This document shows positions 38,192 through 50,550 of a stretch of DNA of 64,000 nt, one piece after another (within the stretch, counting starts at the first letter, position 1; the number at the start of each line of letters is the position of its first letter). Made by a program: the position numbers and the translations under genes. The stretch is taken from positions 4,937,001 through 5,001,000 of the forward strand of contig LR746273.1 of NCBI GenBank assembly GCA_902729315.2, read 5' to 3'. This DNA comes from Spirodela intermedia. Lineage: Eukaryota > Streptophyta > Magnoliopsida > Alismatales > Araceae. Under the pieces are notes generated by a model. It was not told the DNA's origin, ran no database searches, and was given only the letters and a program-made list of their open reading frames with translations.

Positions 38192-39723
38192 GGCTTTGCT
38201 AGAGAGAGAGAGCAGCAGCAGCAGTGCTGCACTGTTGCTGTGGCGTGCCGGTCAAGCAAGAAAAACCTGGGGGGACAGACGCAGGTGGAGACTCTCAGAG
38301 AGAAGAGAGAGAGAAGATGGAGAGAGAGAGAGAGCAGAGAGAGGGAGAGAAGGCGCAAGAGAAGGTTTTATAGGGAGGACCCCTCGGGGGGGAGCGGCGG
38401 TGCTGCTGCTGCAATGGTTGATTAGCTTCAGGGAGGGTAATTTCCCAAAAAAGGCACATTGTGATCACTATTTACGAACAAAAACCAGGACCCGCGGAAC
38501 CGCGCAAGGCGCCGAAAAGGCGCGGATCCAAAGATTCGAGTCAACAGTTGATACGGACCAGTGCGTCACGTCACTCGGGAAAGTCCCACTGATTCAACGG
38601 CCTCGATTCCCCCACCCACTTCGCTCTCCATGCCAGTCCGATCGTGCGGTCCAGGTTCCCCCTGATCCCTACCCCCACTCCAAATCGAGCAAATCAGAGG
38701 TACCCCCTCCCCCGAAAGCCCCCTTGTACCCCATGGAACAAAAGAATCTAGAGAGAGAAGTTGGAGAGAGAGAAAGAGAAGGGGCGGGGGTTTGCCGTGC
38801 GATGTGATGTGATGGCGGAACAGTTCCGTGGAGGTTTGTTTGGTCGTCGGATGCTGCGGAGGAGAATATGAGGATAACGTTTTAGGGCTTTATTAATTAA
38901 ATCCGCCGGAACATATTCGGGGCCCACTGGGATGAGTTGTCCGCGCCTTTGGGCTGCCACCTGGCAGTCAGACGTGTCCATTCTGGGAAGTTAAAAAAAA
39001 AGTGGGAAAAAAATTGACCTCGCGTACCGGACGACCCCCGGGGATTCTTCTTGTCCTCTCTGCCTACTTGCGTTTTAGAGAGAGAAAGAAGAGAGAGAGA
39101 GAGAGAGAGGGTTGGGGGACCTACGATGGCGACTACTCATGGGTGAATCAAGGCCGTCCGATCAGTGGGCTTCTATGTCGGGGGCCCAATAGGGAGGTGC
39201 GAGTTTTCAGGGAGACAGGGAGCGCAGCGAGATAAGTGCGGGTGGCAGGAGCGTAATATGAGTGGAGTGTAGGGGCTGAGTAGGGATTATAAATAGCACG
39301 TGTACAAAGCTGGAGATAATGGGGCGGGCGTGGGTCCGACGTGTCACCCATGATTCATTGTCTTTAACTGTTGGGTCTGTTGTGAGACAGGGAGGGCGGA
39401 GGCCGGATGACGTGGCTGTTAGCGGGGATCCGACGGGGAATATCGGAGGGGCGACGCGCGGTGACCTGGCAGATCCGGTTTCTGCGCAGCCTGCCATGTG
39501 GACTTTTGTCTCTTCCATGCGCGACATGGACCCAGGCTCAGGCTCTAGCCTGTCCAGCTATTTCCTCCCTCTCTCCTACGTGTACAGTGCCCTCCCCCAC
39601 CCTCTTCATCGCCACGCCACGCCACCCTCGTTTCCTCATCACTCTCCCCTCTCCCCTCACTCTCTCATAACCTCTCCCTCCCCTTCTCTCTCTCTCTCTC
39701 TCTCTCTCAAACACACACACACT

Positions 39724-39830
39724 GTCTCTCTCTTTCTCTCTCTCGAAAACAGAACTCTCTCTCCCTCTCTTTCTCTCTCTCGAAAACAGAACTCTCTCTC
39801 CCTCTCTTTCTCTCTCTCGAAAACACTCTG
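39724..39830. repeat. 37-bp minisatellite, about three copies
   Basis: GAAAACAGAACTCTCTCTCC begins units at 39745 and 39782, and a variant GAAAACACTCTG begins at 39819; the spacing is 37 bases each time. The remainder of each unit is CT-rich. A pure CT run and a short AC run (39684-39721) precede it. Confidence 0.88.
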
Positions 39831-40159
39831 TCTCTCTCTCTCTCTCGTAAACTCTCTTTCTAATTACATAAACGTCGATCAATCTCCCCCTGTGGTGCGG
39901 CCTCATAATTCTCCTCTCCTGCAATATCATAAACGTCTGCTTCTCCTCTGGTGGTGAAGGGGAAAGCTTCTCACTCTTCTCTCTCCCTCTCCCTCTCCCT
40001 TTCTCTCTCTAGTTTCTCTCTCTTCTCACTCTCGCTCTAGTTTCTTCGCCATCCATCCCATCACTCGCCACCAGTCTTCAAACCCATGAATCTCCATACT
40101 CTGAATGATAGAACAATCATTCATCCTGGAAGCTCTCAAACTCTCTTATCCTCATCTAC

Positions 40160-40194
<35 letters not shown>

Positions 40195-40256
40195 CCTCTC
40201 TCTCTATCTCTCTCCCTCTCTCTCCCTCTCTCTCCCTCCCCCTCTCTCTCTCTCAT
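40160..40256. repeat. CT-rich microsatellite with TCTATCTCTCTCCC variants
   Basis: A pure CT run at 40160-40185 passes into repeated TATCTCTCTCCCTCTC-type units to about 40256. Confidence 0.9.
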
Positions 40257-42322
40257 CAACTGATCTCGGGCGGTGGCATGTGCGCTCACGGGCGAGCTCC
40301 TAGGCGCACCAGCTATTGCTATTCCGGTGGCCTACAGCTTTCTCCACACGTGTAGGACTCTACAGCGGCCACCCTCCCCCGCACGTGCGGGATACTGTCA
40401 CGGCCGGCGGCACTCACCAGATCAGAATCTAGGACTTGTCCCTTCTGGCCAGGAGGTACGTGGGCGTTTCTGGGTTGCCCTCGCTGGGGGAGGAACAAAA
40501 CGGGCGAGTCGGACTCGGGCGGGAATCGGGTCGTAATCAACATTTAGAACCCCATGTTTTCTCTCAATTGGATATTACGCGGGCATAAAGGCAATTAACA
40601 TCCTACGGCCGCAGTATCTGCAGTAAATAAGTTGCGTGAGGGTAATTCCGAAAGTAGTCGGGGTGCGTGCCCACATGGCCCGACCAGCCCATTTAATTCG
40701 GCCGAACGTCGTATGAAGGGCCGAGGCAGAGGCGACGACCAAACTCCTCCGTCAGCAGATTGTGCCCTCACATGCCGAGCTTCCCTCATTGAGTGGGCTC
40801 ATTTATTACTATTAATTAAATAATAAGGCGTCACTATTTTTTATTTGCACATATAACAAGGGCCTATACGCAATTTATCGAAACGGTCATCAGACAAGAA
40901 ATCGCACTGTTTTGAGAAGCTGTTTTATTTTATTTTATTACTATTAGTATATGTGTATGTACCCTTTTTATAGGGTAGGCGTTGACCGTCGGTGTAACCA
41001 GATTTTGGAAAATAATCTTTCTTTTTTATATTGGAATATACTCGAGTTTGACTAAAATGGATTAAGTTTCTCAAAATATTAAATTATATGCATGGGTCAA
41101 ACCAACATCAATGTGGTGAATCAGCATGGTTTGATCATGCATGTCGCCGCCACTCTCTCTAAATGACTGATTAACTATTTTGTGACATGTGATACTGCGT
41201 CCGTCACTTGCCATTTAATGATAATCTAATGAGGGTGCGGTTGAATTGATCTGCCCATACATAATGGTTACCCTCCATCTAGCTTTGACTATATGGCAAG
41301 ATTCAAATCTGAGTCAACCTATAGGTCAACCCAACCATCTAGCTTTAACGTTTGTGTCTATGAGTGGTTGTCAACTAGAAGGAGATCACTAGAATGCCCA
41401 CCAATTGGTGCATTGTCAAATCAAGGTATTAGTCCTAAATCATGAACATGGGTTGACTTTTCTTGGCGATGGGCACCAAATGACACCTCCTAGGAAGAAG
41501 TTTGACCCTAGCACAACCCTTTTATCGGTTTACTTAGGGTGTCAATTATGTCTAGTAGTCATAGAACCGGTTGACCCTTCATATCTTGCGCCAAGTATCA
41601 ATATGAGATCATTATATAGGTTATGCCTAATATATATCTCTCTCTCTCCCTCAAGGTCAAACCAATCCTTCAAAATGGGTAGCTCGGGGTCCATTTCTCA
41701 ACCATACCGTCAGGCCCATGGTCGAGCTGGGATACTTTTTAGATAGACCCATTATCTCGATTAGTTTTTGCCAAAAAGTGTTAAAATGGAAAAATTGTCA
41801 ATATACCAATAATTCTCTTATTAAAAAGTTTATGATTCTAAATATGGGTTCCTTACCAGCCAGATCCCCTCCCCCCCCCAATTGATAGATATTATGGCTT
41901 GCTTACGTACCCTTTGGACGGAATAAATTAATAATGTTCCCCACCCACTCAACATTTGCAAGGAGTCAGGGATACAATGAGAATATCGTTTTCAAAGCAG
42001 GTAACTATGTGAGAAATTTTTTGGGTAAGGGCGTTTTCATGAATTTTTGGAGATAATGACAATTTTTCATACGGAAAGGTCCAAAGTGAAACATTGCGAC
42101 ATGAAATTTATGATTTGGATTATTTTCCCCATTAGAAAATAGAAAACTAATACTTTAAATTTCCTGCCGAAATATTGAGATAAATTAAATGATCGATAAG
42201 TAAATATTAATTGGGTAGAAGAGATGCGTCAAATGGCCAACTTTATTGAAATTAGGTTAACCGGAACAAATAAACAATCGGCAACATAATAAAAATATAT
42301 AATATATTACTGTGTACTCGCG

Positions 42323-42375
42323 CTCTCTCTCTCTCTCTCTCTCTCTCTAGAACACTGTTTATGTTGGTAGTTGAG

Positions 42376-42410
<35 letters not shown>
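42323..42410 (+). repeat. Two (CT)n tracts upstream of EOL1
   Basis: CT runs at 42323-42348 and 42379-42410 are separated by 30 bases of mixed sequence. They lie about 840-930 bases before the EOL1 start and are CT on its sense strand, so may be in the promoter or leader. Confidence 0.85.
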
Positions 42411-42413
<3 letters not shown>

Positions 42414-43248
42414 GTTTCGCTCTCGATCGCTGTGGCTGCGTCGCTTTTTTCTTCTCTAAAAGTCGCGAAGAGGACAAGTTGGTAAAGAGAGAAAGCAGGT
42501 CAGAGGAATTTACTGGTGGGCTTCTGAGCTTTGGATTCCAGGGGCCGGTTCTTGGCACGCCTCCCTCGCTCGATCTCGGTGGGCTCTGGGAGCAGCTTCG
42601 GCGTTGTCAGGTTGGTGGGAGTTCTCCTTCCCTGTTTGATGGCCCCCCCCCCCTCTCCCTTCGTTCTATCCTCGCGTGTGGCGTGAGCTGCGGCGGGAGG
42701 GTTTTCTGCCGGGCGGGATTAGCGGGATTAGCGGGATCGGGGAAGCCCTCTCGGTGGCGATGGAGATCTCGTGCAAATCTTAGACGGGATTTGGAGCGTT
42801 TCGCCTGAAAGCGACTCCTCTTGTCCACTTTGAATGGGATTCTCTGTTTGTGCTCCTGCGGAGGGTTCGGCGGAGGAAAGCTGACTCCTCTTTTCAATCT
42901 TCTTCGTTGCTTTCTCGTCAATCTGTCTGGGTTTTGCGTCCTCTTGTGAGATTAGAGGAAGGCCCCCCTTCTTCTTTCTCCTCCTCTTAGATTGAGGCGT
43001 TAGGGGAAGGGCTCCCTGTCGCGAGCCCTTGCTCGTTCTCGTACGCCACCGAGCTCGGAAGGGATCGTATTCAGGTTTTCGACGTAATTTGGGACCTGGA
43101 ATCATTCTGGGCGCAGAGGGGAGCCCGTCGAGCGAAAGCCTGTGATTATCGCGGATAGGGGATCGCTTACGCGTGTTCGCCTTCTCCTTGCCCTCTTTCG
43201 ATTTGTCTGGGTCGGGAGATTTGGGAGATTTCCCTCCTCTTCTCCGCC

Positions 43249-46200
43249 ATGAGGAACATCTTCCTCTCTGATACCTGCAAGGAGACGCAGCTCCACCCCC
43301 TCATTCCGCAGGCCTGGCTTCAGGTGGAGAGGGGAAAGGTCTCAAAGCCGTCCTCATACGCCTCTTCTTCCATGTATGTGTTCTCCTACTTTTCCCCTTC
43401 TTCCCTGAAGAATAAGCTTCCGATTCTAATGCGCCAGCCTCTCTCTTCATTTCTGGATCTCCAGCGAATCTCTCATCAGGGTCGCCGAGCCGCCGATTCT
43501 GCCTCTCTTCAAGCCCGTTGACTATGTGGAAGTGTTGGCCCAGATTCACGAAGAGCTAGAGTCTTGCCCCCCCGACAAGCGCTCGGATCTCTACTTGCTG
43601 CAGTTTCAGGTCTTCAGGGGCCTCGGGGAAGGGAAATTACTCCAGCGGAGCCTCCACTCTGCCTGGCAGAGGGCGTCCTCCTACGAGAAGCTCATCTACG
43701 GGGCGTGGCTCAAGTATGAGAAGCAGGGGGATCAAGTCGTCTCCGACCTTCTCTCCTCGTGTGGCAAGACCTCCCAAGACTTTGCTCCCCTAGACATCGC
43801 GTCGGAGTTTCCCACCGAAGCTGTCCGGAACCCGGGCACAAGTTTCTCTGAAGATCTCATGGAGGATTCCAGCGCAGTCTTCTTCCGAATAGGAGGAGAC
43901 GTAATAGCAAGCGATCGGAGAAGGATTGCGGCCCTGTCGAAGCCATTTCACACCATGCTGTACGGGTCCTTCACAGAATCGCAGATCGAAGTCATAGACA
44001 TGTCGAAGAATGGGATCTCTGCTCTGGCAATGCGGGAAGTCATTAAATTCAGCAGAACTGGGAGCCTGGGCGAGCTGCCCCCAAATCTCCTGCTGGAAAT
44101 CCTGATCTTTGCTAACAAGTTTTGCTGCGAGAGGCTTCGGGATGCTTGCGACAGGAACCTCGCACCCTTTGTTTCCTCAACACAAGATGCCGTTGACCTC
44201 ATGCAATGCGCTCTGGAAGAGAATTCTCCCATCCTCGCCACCTCGTGCCTGCAGAGTCTCCTGCACGACGTGCCCGGGTGCCTCAAGGACAAGCAGGCTG
44301 TCGAGATCTTCTGCAATGTCAATAAGCAGCTGAGGGCGGTCAAGGTTGGACGTGCCTCCTTCTGTCTCTACAGTTTCCTGTGCGAGGTCGCCTTGAATGC
44401 CGACCCAAGATCAGACACCACAGTCCGATTCCTGGAGTGCTTGGTGGAGTCGACAGAGAACAGCAGACAGAAGCAGCTGGCATATCACCAGCTGGGTTGT
44501 GTGAGGCTCCTGAGGAAGGAGTACAGTGAGGCAGAGCGGAGCTTCGCCATCTCCTTCCAAGAGGGGCATGTCTACTCTGCCGCTGGGTTGGCAAGGCTGG
44601 AATTCCTTCGAGGTGAGAGAGTTGCAGCATATGAGAGGATGAGCTCCGTCATATCTTCCTCCCCTATCCGCCTCGGATGGATGTACCAGGACAGATCTCT
44701 CTACGCAGAGGGGGACGGTGTGTGGGAGGATCTCAAAGAGGCCACGGAGCTCGATCCCACTCTCATCTATCCATACATGTATCGGGCGGCGGTGTTGATG
44801 AGGAAGCAGGATGCACAGGCAGCGCTGGCAGAGGTGAACCGGGTCATCGGGTTCAAGCTGGCGCTGGAGTGCTTGGAGCTCCGGTTCTGCTTCTATCTGG
44901 CCCTCGAGGACTACCACAATGCCCTGTGTGATGTCCAGGCGATCCTCACTTTGTCCCCAAAGTATCGGATGTTCGAGGGGCGGGTGGCTGCTTCCCAGCT
45001 GCGGACCCTGGTCCATGAACATGTTGTGCAGTGGACCACGGCGGACTGCTGGATGCAGCTCTACGACCGGTGGTCGTCGGTGGATGACATTGGGTCCTTG
45101 TCGGTCATCTACCAGATGTTGGAGACCGGTGTGCCTAAAGGTGTCCTCTACTTCCGGCAGTCTCTGCTTCTTCTTCGGTATGTCTCTCGTCGCCTTTTCT
45201 TAATTGATCAAATACTTTCCAAACATGTTTGTATATATTATAGACATGGATGATATGGGCCTGGGTGGTCAGGTTGAATTGCCCGGAGGCGGCGATGCGA
45301 AGCTTGCAGCTGGCACGGGAGCATGCCAGCAACGATCATGAACGGCTGGTTTACGAAGGATGGATTTTGTACGACTCTGGGCACTGTGAGGAGGGGCTCC
45401 AGAAGGCGGAGGAGTCCATCAGGCTGCAGAGGTCGTTTGAGGCTTTCTTCTTCAAGGCTTACGCACTGGCGGACTCGAGCCCCAATCTTTCCTGCTCTGA
45501 GACCGTCATCTCTCTCCTTGAAGACGCCCTGAAATGCCCCTCGGACAGGCTCCGCAAGGGTCAGGTATGATGCCCCGTGTTCTTCGATGATTCCTTGATG
45601 CCCCTCCCTTCTTTTGATCAAGTTTTATGCGAAATTGAGTGATGGTGATCTCGCATCAGACTGATTTGTCGTCCTTCAATTTCCGCAATGCGATGCTCTA
45701 CTTGTTGCCCATGAATAACTATCGATGCCATCGAGTATAAAACCTTGGTGGGTACTATGTGCCACGAACATGGTCCTCTCACAACGCTCTTGTTATCTCT
45801 TTGGAAGGAGAACGGAGAACAATAAATTAGATGAACAGAAAAAATGCGGAAAAAAGGCAATATAAAGATATGGGGAATGTAGTTTGCCCTAGTGAATCCA
45901 GTTGACGAGGAAATTGTGGGGAATGCAGGATTTTTTGCTTTCTTAGATGGAAAAGGGTTCGATTATAATTTGACCATGGTGTTCATCAGAAAGTCTCACC
46001 CATTTGTTTCATCCCATGATTTCTGTAGTTCTTTAGTGCAGAGATGCTGCAAAAATATGTTGTAATGTAGAATGGAATCATTTTTTCCCTAAAATTTGCA
46101 TTATTTTTCTGAAAGCTGCTGAAGTGTCTGCGCCTCGAGAAACATCTCTCTTGAACTTCATACACCAGTTCTTGCAAGACCAGGCGAGCATTTCTCTTGA

Positions 46201-47748
46201 ACAAGTGCCTCTGATCTGTTTTTGTTTAATCACTGGTCGCCATGATCCTCCTGACTTTTCCTATTGGCCATGTGGGAAACATGGGTTACTGACTTTGGTG
46301 GCAAGTCACTCAGACATCAATAAGTTGGATTTGTAGATCATAGTGATCATCTTCTACATGCACATGACCAGGCTTTTCAAGTGGATTGCATTATTTTATT
46401 GGGGCTTTGAACATAAGCTTGTATGCGTCAAAGCTGCGGTCAGTCTGGTTCATTATTTATAAGTTGGAAGTTAATTCATGGAATCCATCTTCTGAGTAGG
46501 CCAGTCGTGGGTAGATCTTGCTTTTCTTTTCCAGATTAACTTAAAACTGATTCTAATTGGTCATTGATTCGTAAACAATAACTGACAACATGCTAAACGA
46601 ATCCCATCTGGACAATTGATGAGAAATCATGCCAGCAGACAGATAGCAGCTGGATTCATTCATGGAGGAGGGGAAAGGTCATGATTTTGTCTCTACTTCA
46701 AATAATAATAATAATAATAAAAATAATAAAAATAATAAAAATAATAATGGGTTCCTTGTACTGAGATTCACTGTTACTGACTATTTCGTTTGATCATCTT
46801 CGCAATTAGATGGGCTAAATTTATTTATGCAAATTGCCTTCATGGTTTTGACCGTGATATTATTTGTCTGGTTTATCGACGTACTGTGCTTGCCACTTCT
46901 TCGTCGCAACCATTCCATCTCCCTTGTGTGTGCTGTAAATGTAAAGTCTCTCTCCCTTACCGGTTCCCGATCGAGCTGATAAGGGCCGTATGTACACTCG
47001 TTTGCAGCTGTAAAGTCTAGGGACGGCTGTCTGTGACGTCGTCTTAGAAATTCTTGGGAAATCTTGCTCTCATGGCAGCTTCATCGGTGATGAGTTGCCA
47101 GAACCCTTCTCCCCTTTAGGGGGCATTTCTTTCACCGGGACGCCACCTTTCATGTGGCGGATTACGAACAGAAGTTCCCTAGCTCTCTGTTTCTCATCCA
47201 AAGGGGGAGTTTTTTCTTCCTCATTTTTCTATTTCTGCCCAGAATTCTTTTGACACATTGTCGGCTAAACCTGCTGTTTTTTAAGGCTTCTTCAGTTTTT
47301 TTTTTAATTTTTATTTACAAAATCCCCTTTGCTTTGTGATACGGGTGCTTTTTTCTCCCTCAAGGATTTCCTTTTTTGCCAACATCACCCCAGTTCGGAA
47401 TCTAATGGCGTTAAGAATCCGACCCTTAGAACTCTGTTGTGGACTTGTGGTGGTGGGAATTAGGCGGGCAACAGGGGATTGAAAGGCCGGTTGTGATGGG
47501 CATTCCTGAATGATGCTGACCAGCATGGCGTCTCAATGGCTTACTGAAAGCGCATTGATCACCACCCTGTTGACTGATCGTAGAATTGAATGCTCTGAGC
47601 GAAGACTGGTGCTTCGTGGATGCTTCGATTCTAGAATGAGTTGCAGTAAGCTGACGTTCATAAAATCATTTTAAAGCTTCCAGCGCAGAATGAGTTGCAG
47701 CGAAGTGATTCTGCCGATTCTTCAGCCTCTGCTATGTAGATTTTCCCC

Positions 47749-47784
<36 letters not shown>

Positions 47785-48448
47785 CTTCTGCGTCCAACTC
47801 CATTCAACAGGCCTTGAACAACCTCGGAAGCATATATGTGGACTGCCAGAAGCTTGAACTGGCGGCGGATTGCTACATTAGCGCCCTGAAGATCCGGCAC
47901 ACGCGTGCCCACCAGGGCCTGGCTCGAGTCCATTTCCTCAGGAACAACAAGAACGCCGCCTACGAGGAGATGACGAAGCTGATCGAGAAGGCCCGGAACA
48001 ACGCTTCCGCCTACGAGAAGAGATCGGAGTACTGCGAGCGCGAGCTCACCATGGAAGACCTGCAGGTGGTGACCCAATTGGACCCATTGCGAGTCTATCC
48101 CTACAGATACCGCGCTGCAGGTTAGATTCGTGGCCGGGTGAAAATATAGAGCTCAGATTGGTAACTTCATGGCGGATGGTGTTGATCTTTGGTGGGTCTT
48201 GCTTGCTCTGGTGTGGTGTTTTTCCAGTGCTGATGGACAGCCACAAGGAGAAGGAGGCGATAGCGGAGCTGACGAGGGCGATTGCGTTCAAGGCAGATCT
48301 GCACCTCCTCCATCTCCGCGCCGCCTTCTACGAGCACATTAGGGACGTCTCCAGCGCCCTCCGCGACTGCCGCGCCGCCCTCTCCGTTGACCCCAACCAC
48401 CAAGAGATGCTGGAGCTCCGCAGCCGCGTCAACTGCCTGGAGCCTTGA
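43249..48448 (+). CDS. EOL1: EOL1: ETO1-like BTB/TPR adaptor of a CUL3 ubiquitin ligase, 886 aa
   Basis: Five exons in phase: 43249-43373, 43465-45177, 45273-45564, 47811-48120, 48228-48448, giving 887 codons. The family binds type-2 ACC synthases by its TPR region and CUL3 by its BTB region, marking the ethylene-biosynthesis enzyme for degradation in the cytosol. Landmarks: MRNIFLSDTCKETQLHPLIP, IESLIRVAEPPILPLFKPVD, YVEVLAQIHEELES, a BTB region at about 175-275 (AVFFRIGGDVIASDRRRIAA, PFHTMLYGSF, ANKFCCERLRDACD), then TPR units, for example AYHQLGCVRLLRKEYSEAER, MYRAAVLMRKQDAQAALAEV, LNNLGSIYVDCQKLELAADC and, near the C terminus, LHLRAAFYEHIRDVSSALRD. The length and short N terminus fit EOL1 better than ETO1 (about 950 aa). 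No break is seen. Intron 3 (45565-47810) is 2.2 kb, AT-rich, with an (AAT)n-type repeat and, just before its acceptor, a CT run. Confidence 0.97.
46702..46748. repeat. (AAT)n / AAAAT repeat in EOL1 intron 3
   Basis: Repeated AAT units alternate with AAAAT units in the 2.2-kb intron. Confidence 0.9.
47754..47781 (+). repeat. (CT)n tract before the EOL1 exon-4 acceptor
   Basis: A CT run ends 29 bases before the AG at 47809-47810, in the position of the polypyrimidine tract. Confidence 0.9.
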
Positions 48449-49112
48449 TCCATGCCCAGCCTTTGCGCGCGGGTGGAACGCAGAAGACGGCGGCGTTTTA
48501 TCTGTTTGTCGCCTCTATCCATCCGTCCATTCTTCTTCTTCTTCTTCTTCTTCTTCATCATCATCATCTTCTTCTTCTGCAATCTGTGTAGCCTCTGTGT
48601 CTTTGTGAATCTGATTGGTTTAATTCCATTGTGCTCCGTGAAAAGGAGCAATTTATATCGAGAGTTTCCGAGAGAGAGAGTGAGAGCGAGAGAACGGGGG
48701 TTCACATCTTCTTCGATGGATAACAAACATATACGGGGCTTCAGTTTTGTTAGAAGCCGGGATCGAATCACGGTGTGTAGATATTTATATATATTATAAT
48801 AAGAAGAGGGAATATTTCCAGTAAATTCATCCATATTAGCTGATGGTCGGAAAAGGTTGCCACAGATGGGACCTTGACTGCTGGATAGATTTTGTTCGAG
48901 AATTTCTCTTTCCTTTTTCCTGCTCCCGATCTCCAGTTGGTCTTCTTCTGCCCCGACAGACCCGGTCAGACGACTATATTTGTCCAAGCCCCAACGTCTG
49001 TCTCCACACGAGCAGCTCCTTTCATCCCTCTCTCTCTCTCTCTCTCTCTTCCCTTCCCTTTTATATACCGGTGCCTGGGACTGCGAGGACCCGTGCGAAA
49101 GGCTCGAAGAAG
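48449..49112. other. Short spacer between EOL1 and the acidic secreted-protein gene
   Basis: It begins with the EOL1 3' flank, containing a CTT/CAT-rich run at about 48533-48577. Near the downstream gene are a CT run (49029-49050) and a TATA-like TTTATATACC at about 49060-49069, only some 45 bases before the ATG. If used, the leader would be very short. Confidence 0.5.
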
Positions 49113-49439
49113 ATGGTGAAGAAGATGGGCAACCTGCGCGTGTGGCTGATCGTGGGAGTGTTGGCATGCCTGCTCCTGGTGAGAGCTGCCGCGGCGGAGG
49201 TGCAGGCGGAGGACGGTGGCGGCGCCCCCGCCGCCGCCGTGGACGACGAGGACGAGGAAGACGACACGTACCACCCCAAGGACATGAACAAGTTTCACGG
49301 TGCAGAGAACGAGCATGAAGAGTTGGGGTCAACGGCTGCTGTGGATGAGACCCCGGAAGAGGAGGAGAAGGGGGACACCGACGACGACGTGGAGGAGCTC
49401 CTGAACATCGAGCAGGAGCTGATCGTCCTCGGCCACTGA
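49113..49439 (+). CDS. Small acidic secreted protein of unrecognised family, 108 aa
   Basis: A single-exon frame runs from ATG 49113 to TGA. Residues 1-28 (MVKKMGNLRVWLIVGVLACL then LLVRAAAA) form a clear signal peptide with an AAA-E type cleavage site. The mature part of about 80 residues is extremely acidic, with runs DDEDEEDD, EEEEKGDTDDDVEELL, and one more ordered-looking segment, TYHPKDMNKFHGAENEHEEL. It has no Cys in the mature part and no second membrane segment. An in-frame extension upstream is open to 48843 but lies in CT-rich leader sequence, so I chose the ATG that exposes the signal peptide; ATG at 49125 is an alternative. I do not recognise a family. It could be a peptide-hormone precursor, a Ca2+-binding lumenal protein, or a lineage-specific gene. 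Confidence 0.68.
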   Translation: MVKKMGNLRVWLIVGVLACLLLVRAAAAEVQAEDGGGAPAAAVDDEDEEDDTYHPKDMNKFHGAENEHEELGSTAAVDETPEEEEKGDTDDDVEELLNIEQELIVLGH

Positions 49440-49565
49440 TCGGAGGAGCAGCCTCGCCGGACTTTTCTCGCCATCGCGGTTTGATCGGCCTCCCTCTGCG
49501 ATCTTCCCCGGATTATCGTAATGTAGCTTCTTGGAAACAGTCTTTTCATACTCTACGACATCACG

Positions 49566-49602
<37 letters not shown>

Positions 49603-49719
49603 GTTTCCGTCTGCTTTCCTCTATCTCTATCTGATTCTCTGTGTCTCTATTTCTACCCGCTTATACATGCTTGCTATGTAAAGTTCTACATACACGCACG
49701 TAAAAACATATACATATAT

Positions 49720-50075
49720 AGAGAGGGATAAACTCTTTTACACCCTTCTCACGGTATACGTGGCCATCTATGCATATGTCTACATATGTACATATATATA
49801 TATACCTAAATACACATACATACATACATATCATACATATATATGTGGAGGGAGAGAGAGAGAGAGAGAGAGGATGGTTTCTTTTGAACCCATATATAAA
49901 TGTATATATGTATACTTGTATACAAATATATAGAGAGGAACGGATAGTCTATTTTACATGTGGCCATGTAGAAAAATCTACATACATATGTATACACATA
50001 TATACATATTGTACATACATAGAGAGAGTATAGATTCTTTTAGACCCCTCTTATAGTAAACGTGGCCTTAGATAA
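49720..50075. repeat. Recurring AGAGAG...TTTTA...CGTGGCC module in TA/CA-rich DNA
   Basis: Three related segments near 49720-49800, 49930-50000 and 50020-50075 each carry AGAGAGG or AGAGAGAG, then TCTTTTA or TCTATTTTA, then ACGTGGCC or ATGTGGCC, then alternating TA/CA sequence. They look like diverged tandem copies that lead into the long AC tract. Confidence 0.7.
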
Positions 50076-50081
50076 ATATAT

Positions 50082-50389
<308 letters not shown>

Positions 50390-50550
50390 CCAATCCTTGT
50401 AACATATTGTAATGACACAAAATGCCAAATTTTGAGGCCTAATCTTTATGTGGCATTCAGATGGGAGTTTCTTTCCATTCCTAATGTGGCATGACATGTG
50501 TGTCGAAGACTGTAGATCCCCTTTTCCTCTTACAAAGGTGGCGTGCTCAT

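Larger units (their letters stand above)
38192..43248. other. 5-kb spacer between EPFL and EOL1, both reading outward
   Basis: No gene is supported. 38192-38420 is GA-rich and probably the EPFL leader. 38700-39550 is GC-rich and contains ACGT-core motifs, such as TGACGTGGC near 39408 and GACGTGTC near 39339. 39560-40260 is a long CT-rich run with a 37-bp minisatellite. 40540-42300 is AT-rich with no recognisable feature. From 42300 to 43248 two CT tracts are followed by GC-richer DNA, the probable EOL1 promoter and long leader. Open frames in this interval are Ser/Leu-, Pro- or Arg-rich and were not accepted. Confidence 0.5.

Noticed and set aside
39319-39957. 212-residue plus-strand frame
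   Set aside because: Its second half is Ser-Leu and Thr-His from CT/AC runs and its first half resembles nothing known; the region looks like promoter and leader DNA.
43249-48448. ETO1 as the identity of this gene
   Set aside because: The short N terminus and total of 886 residues fit EOL1; ETO1 is longer at the N terminus.
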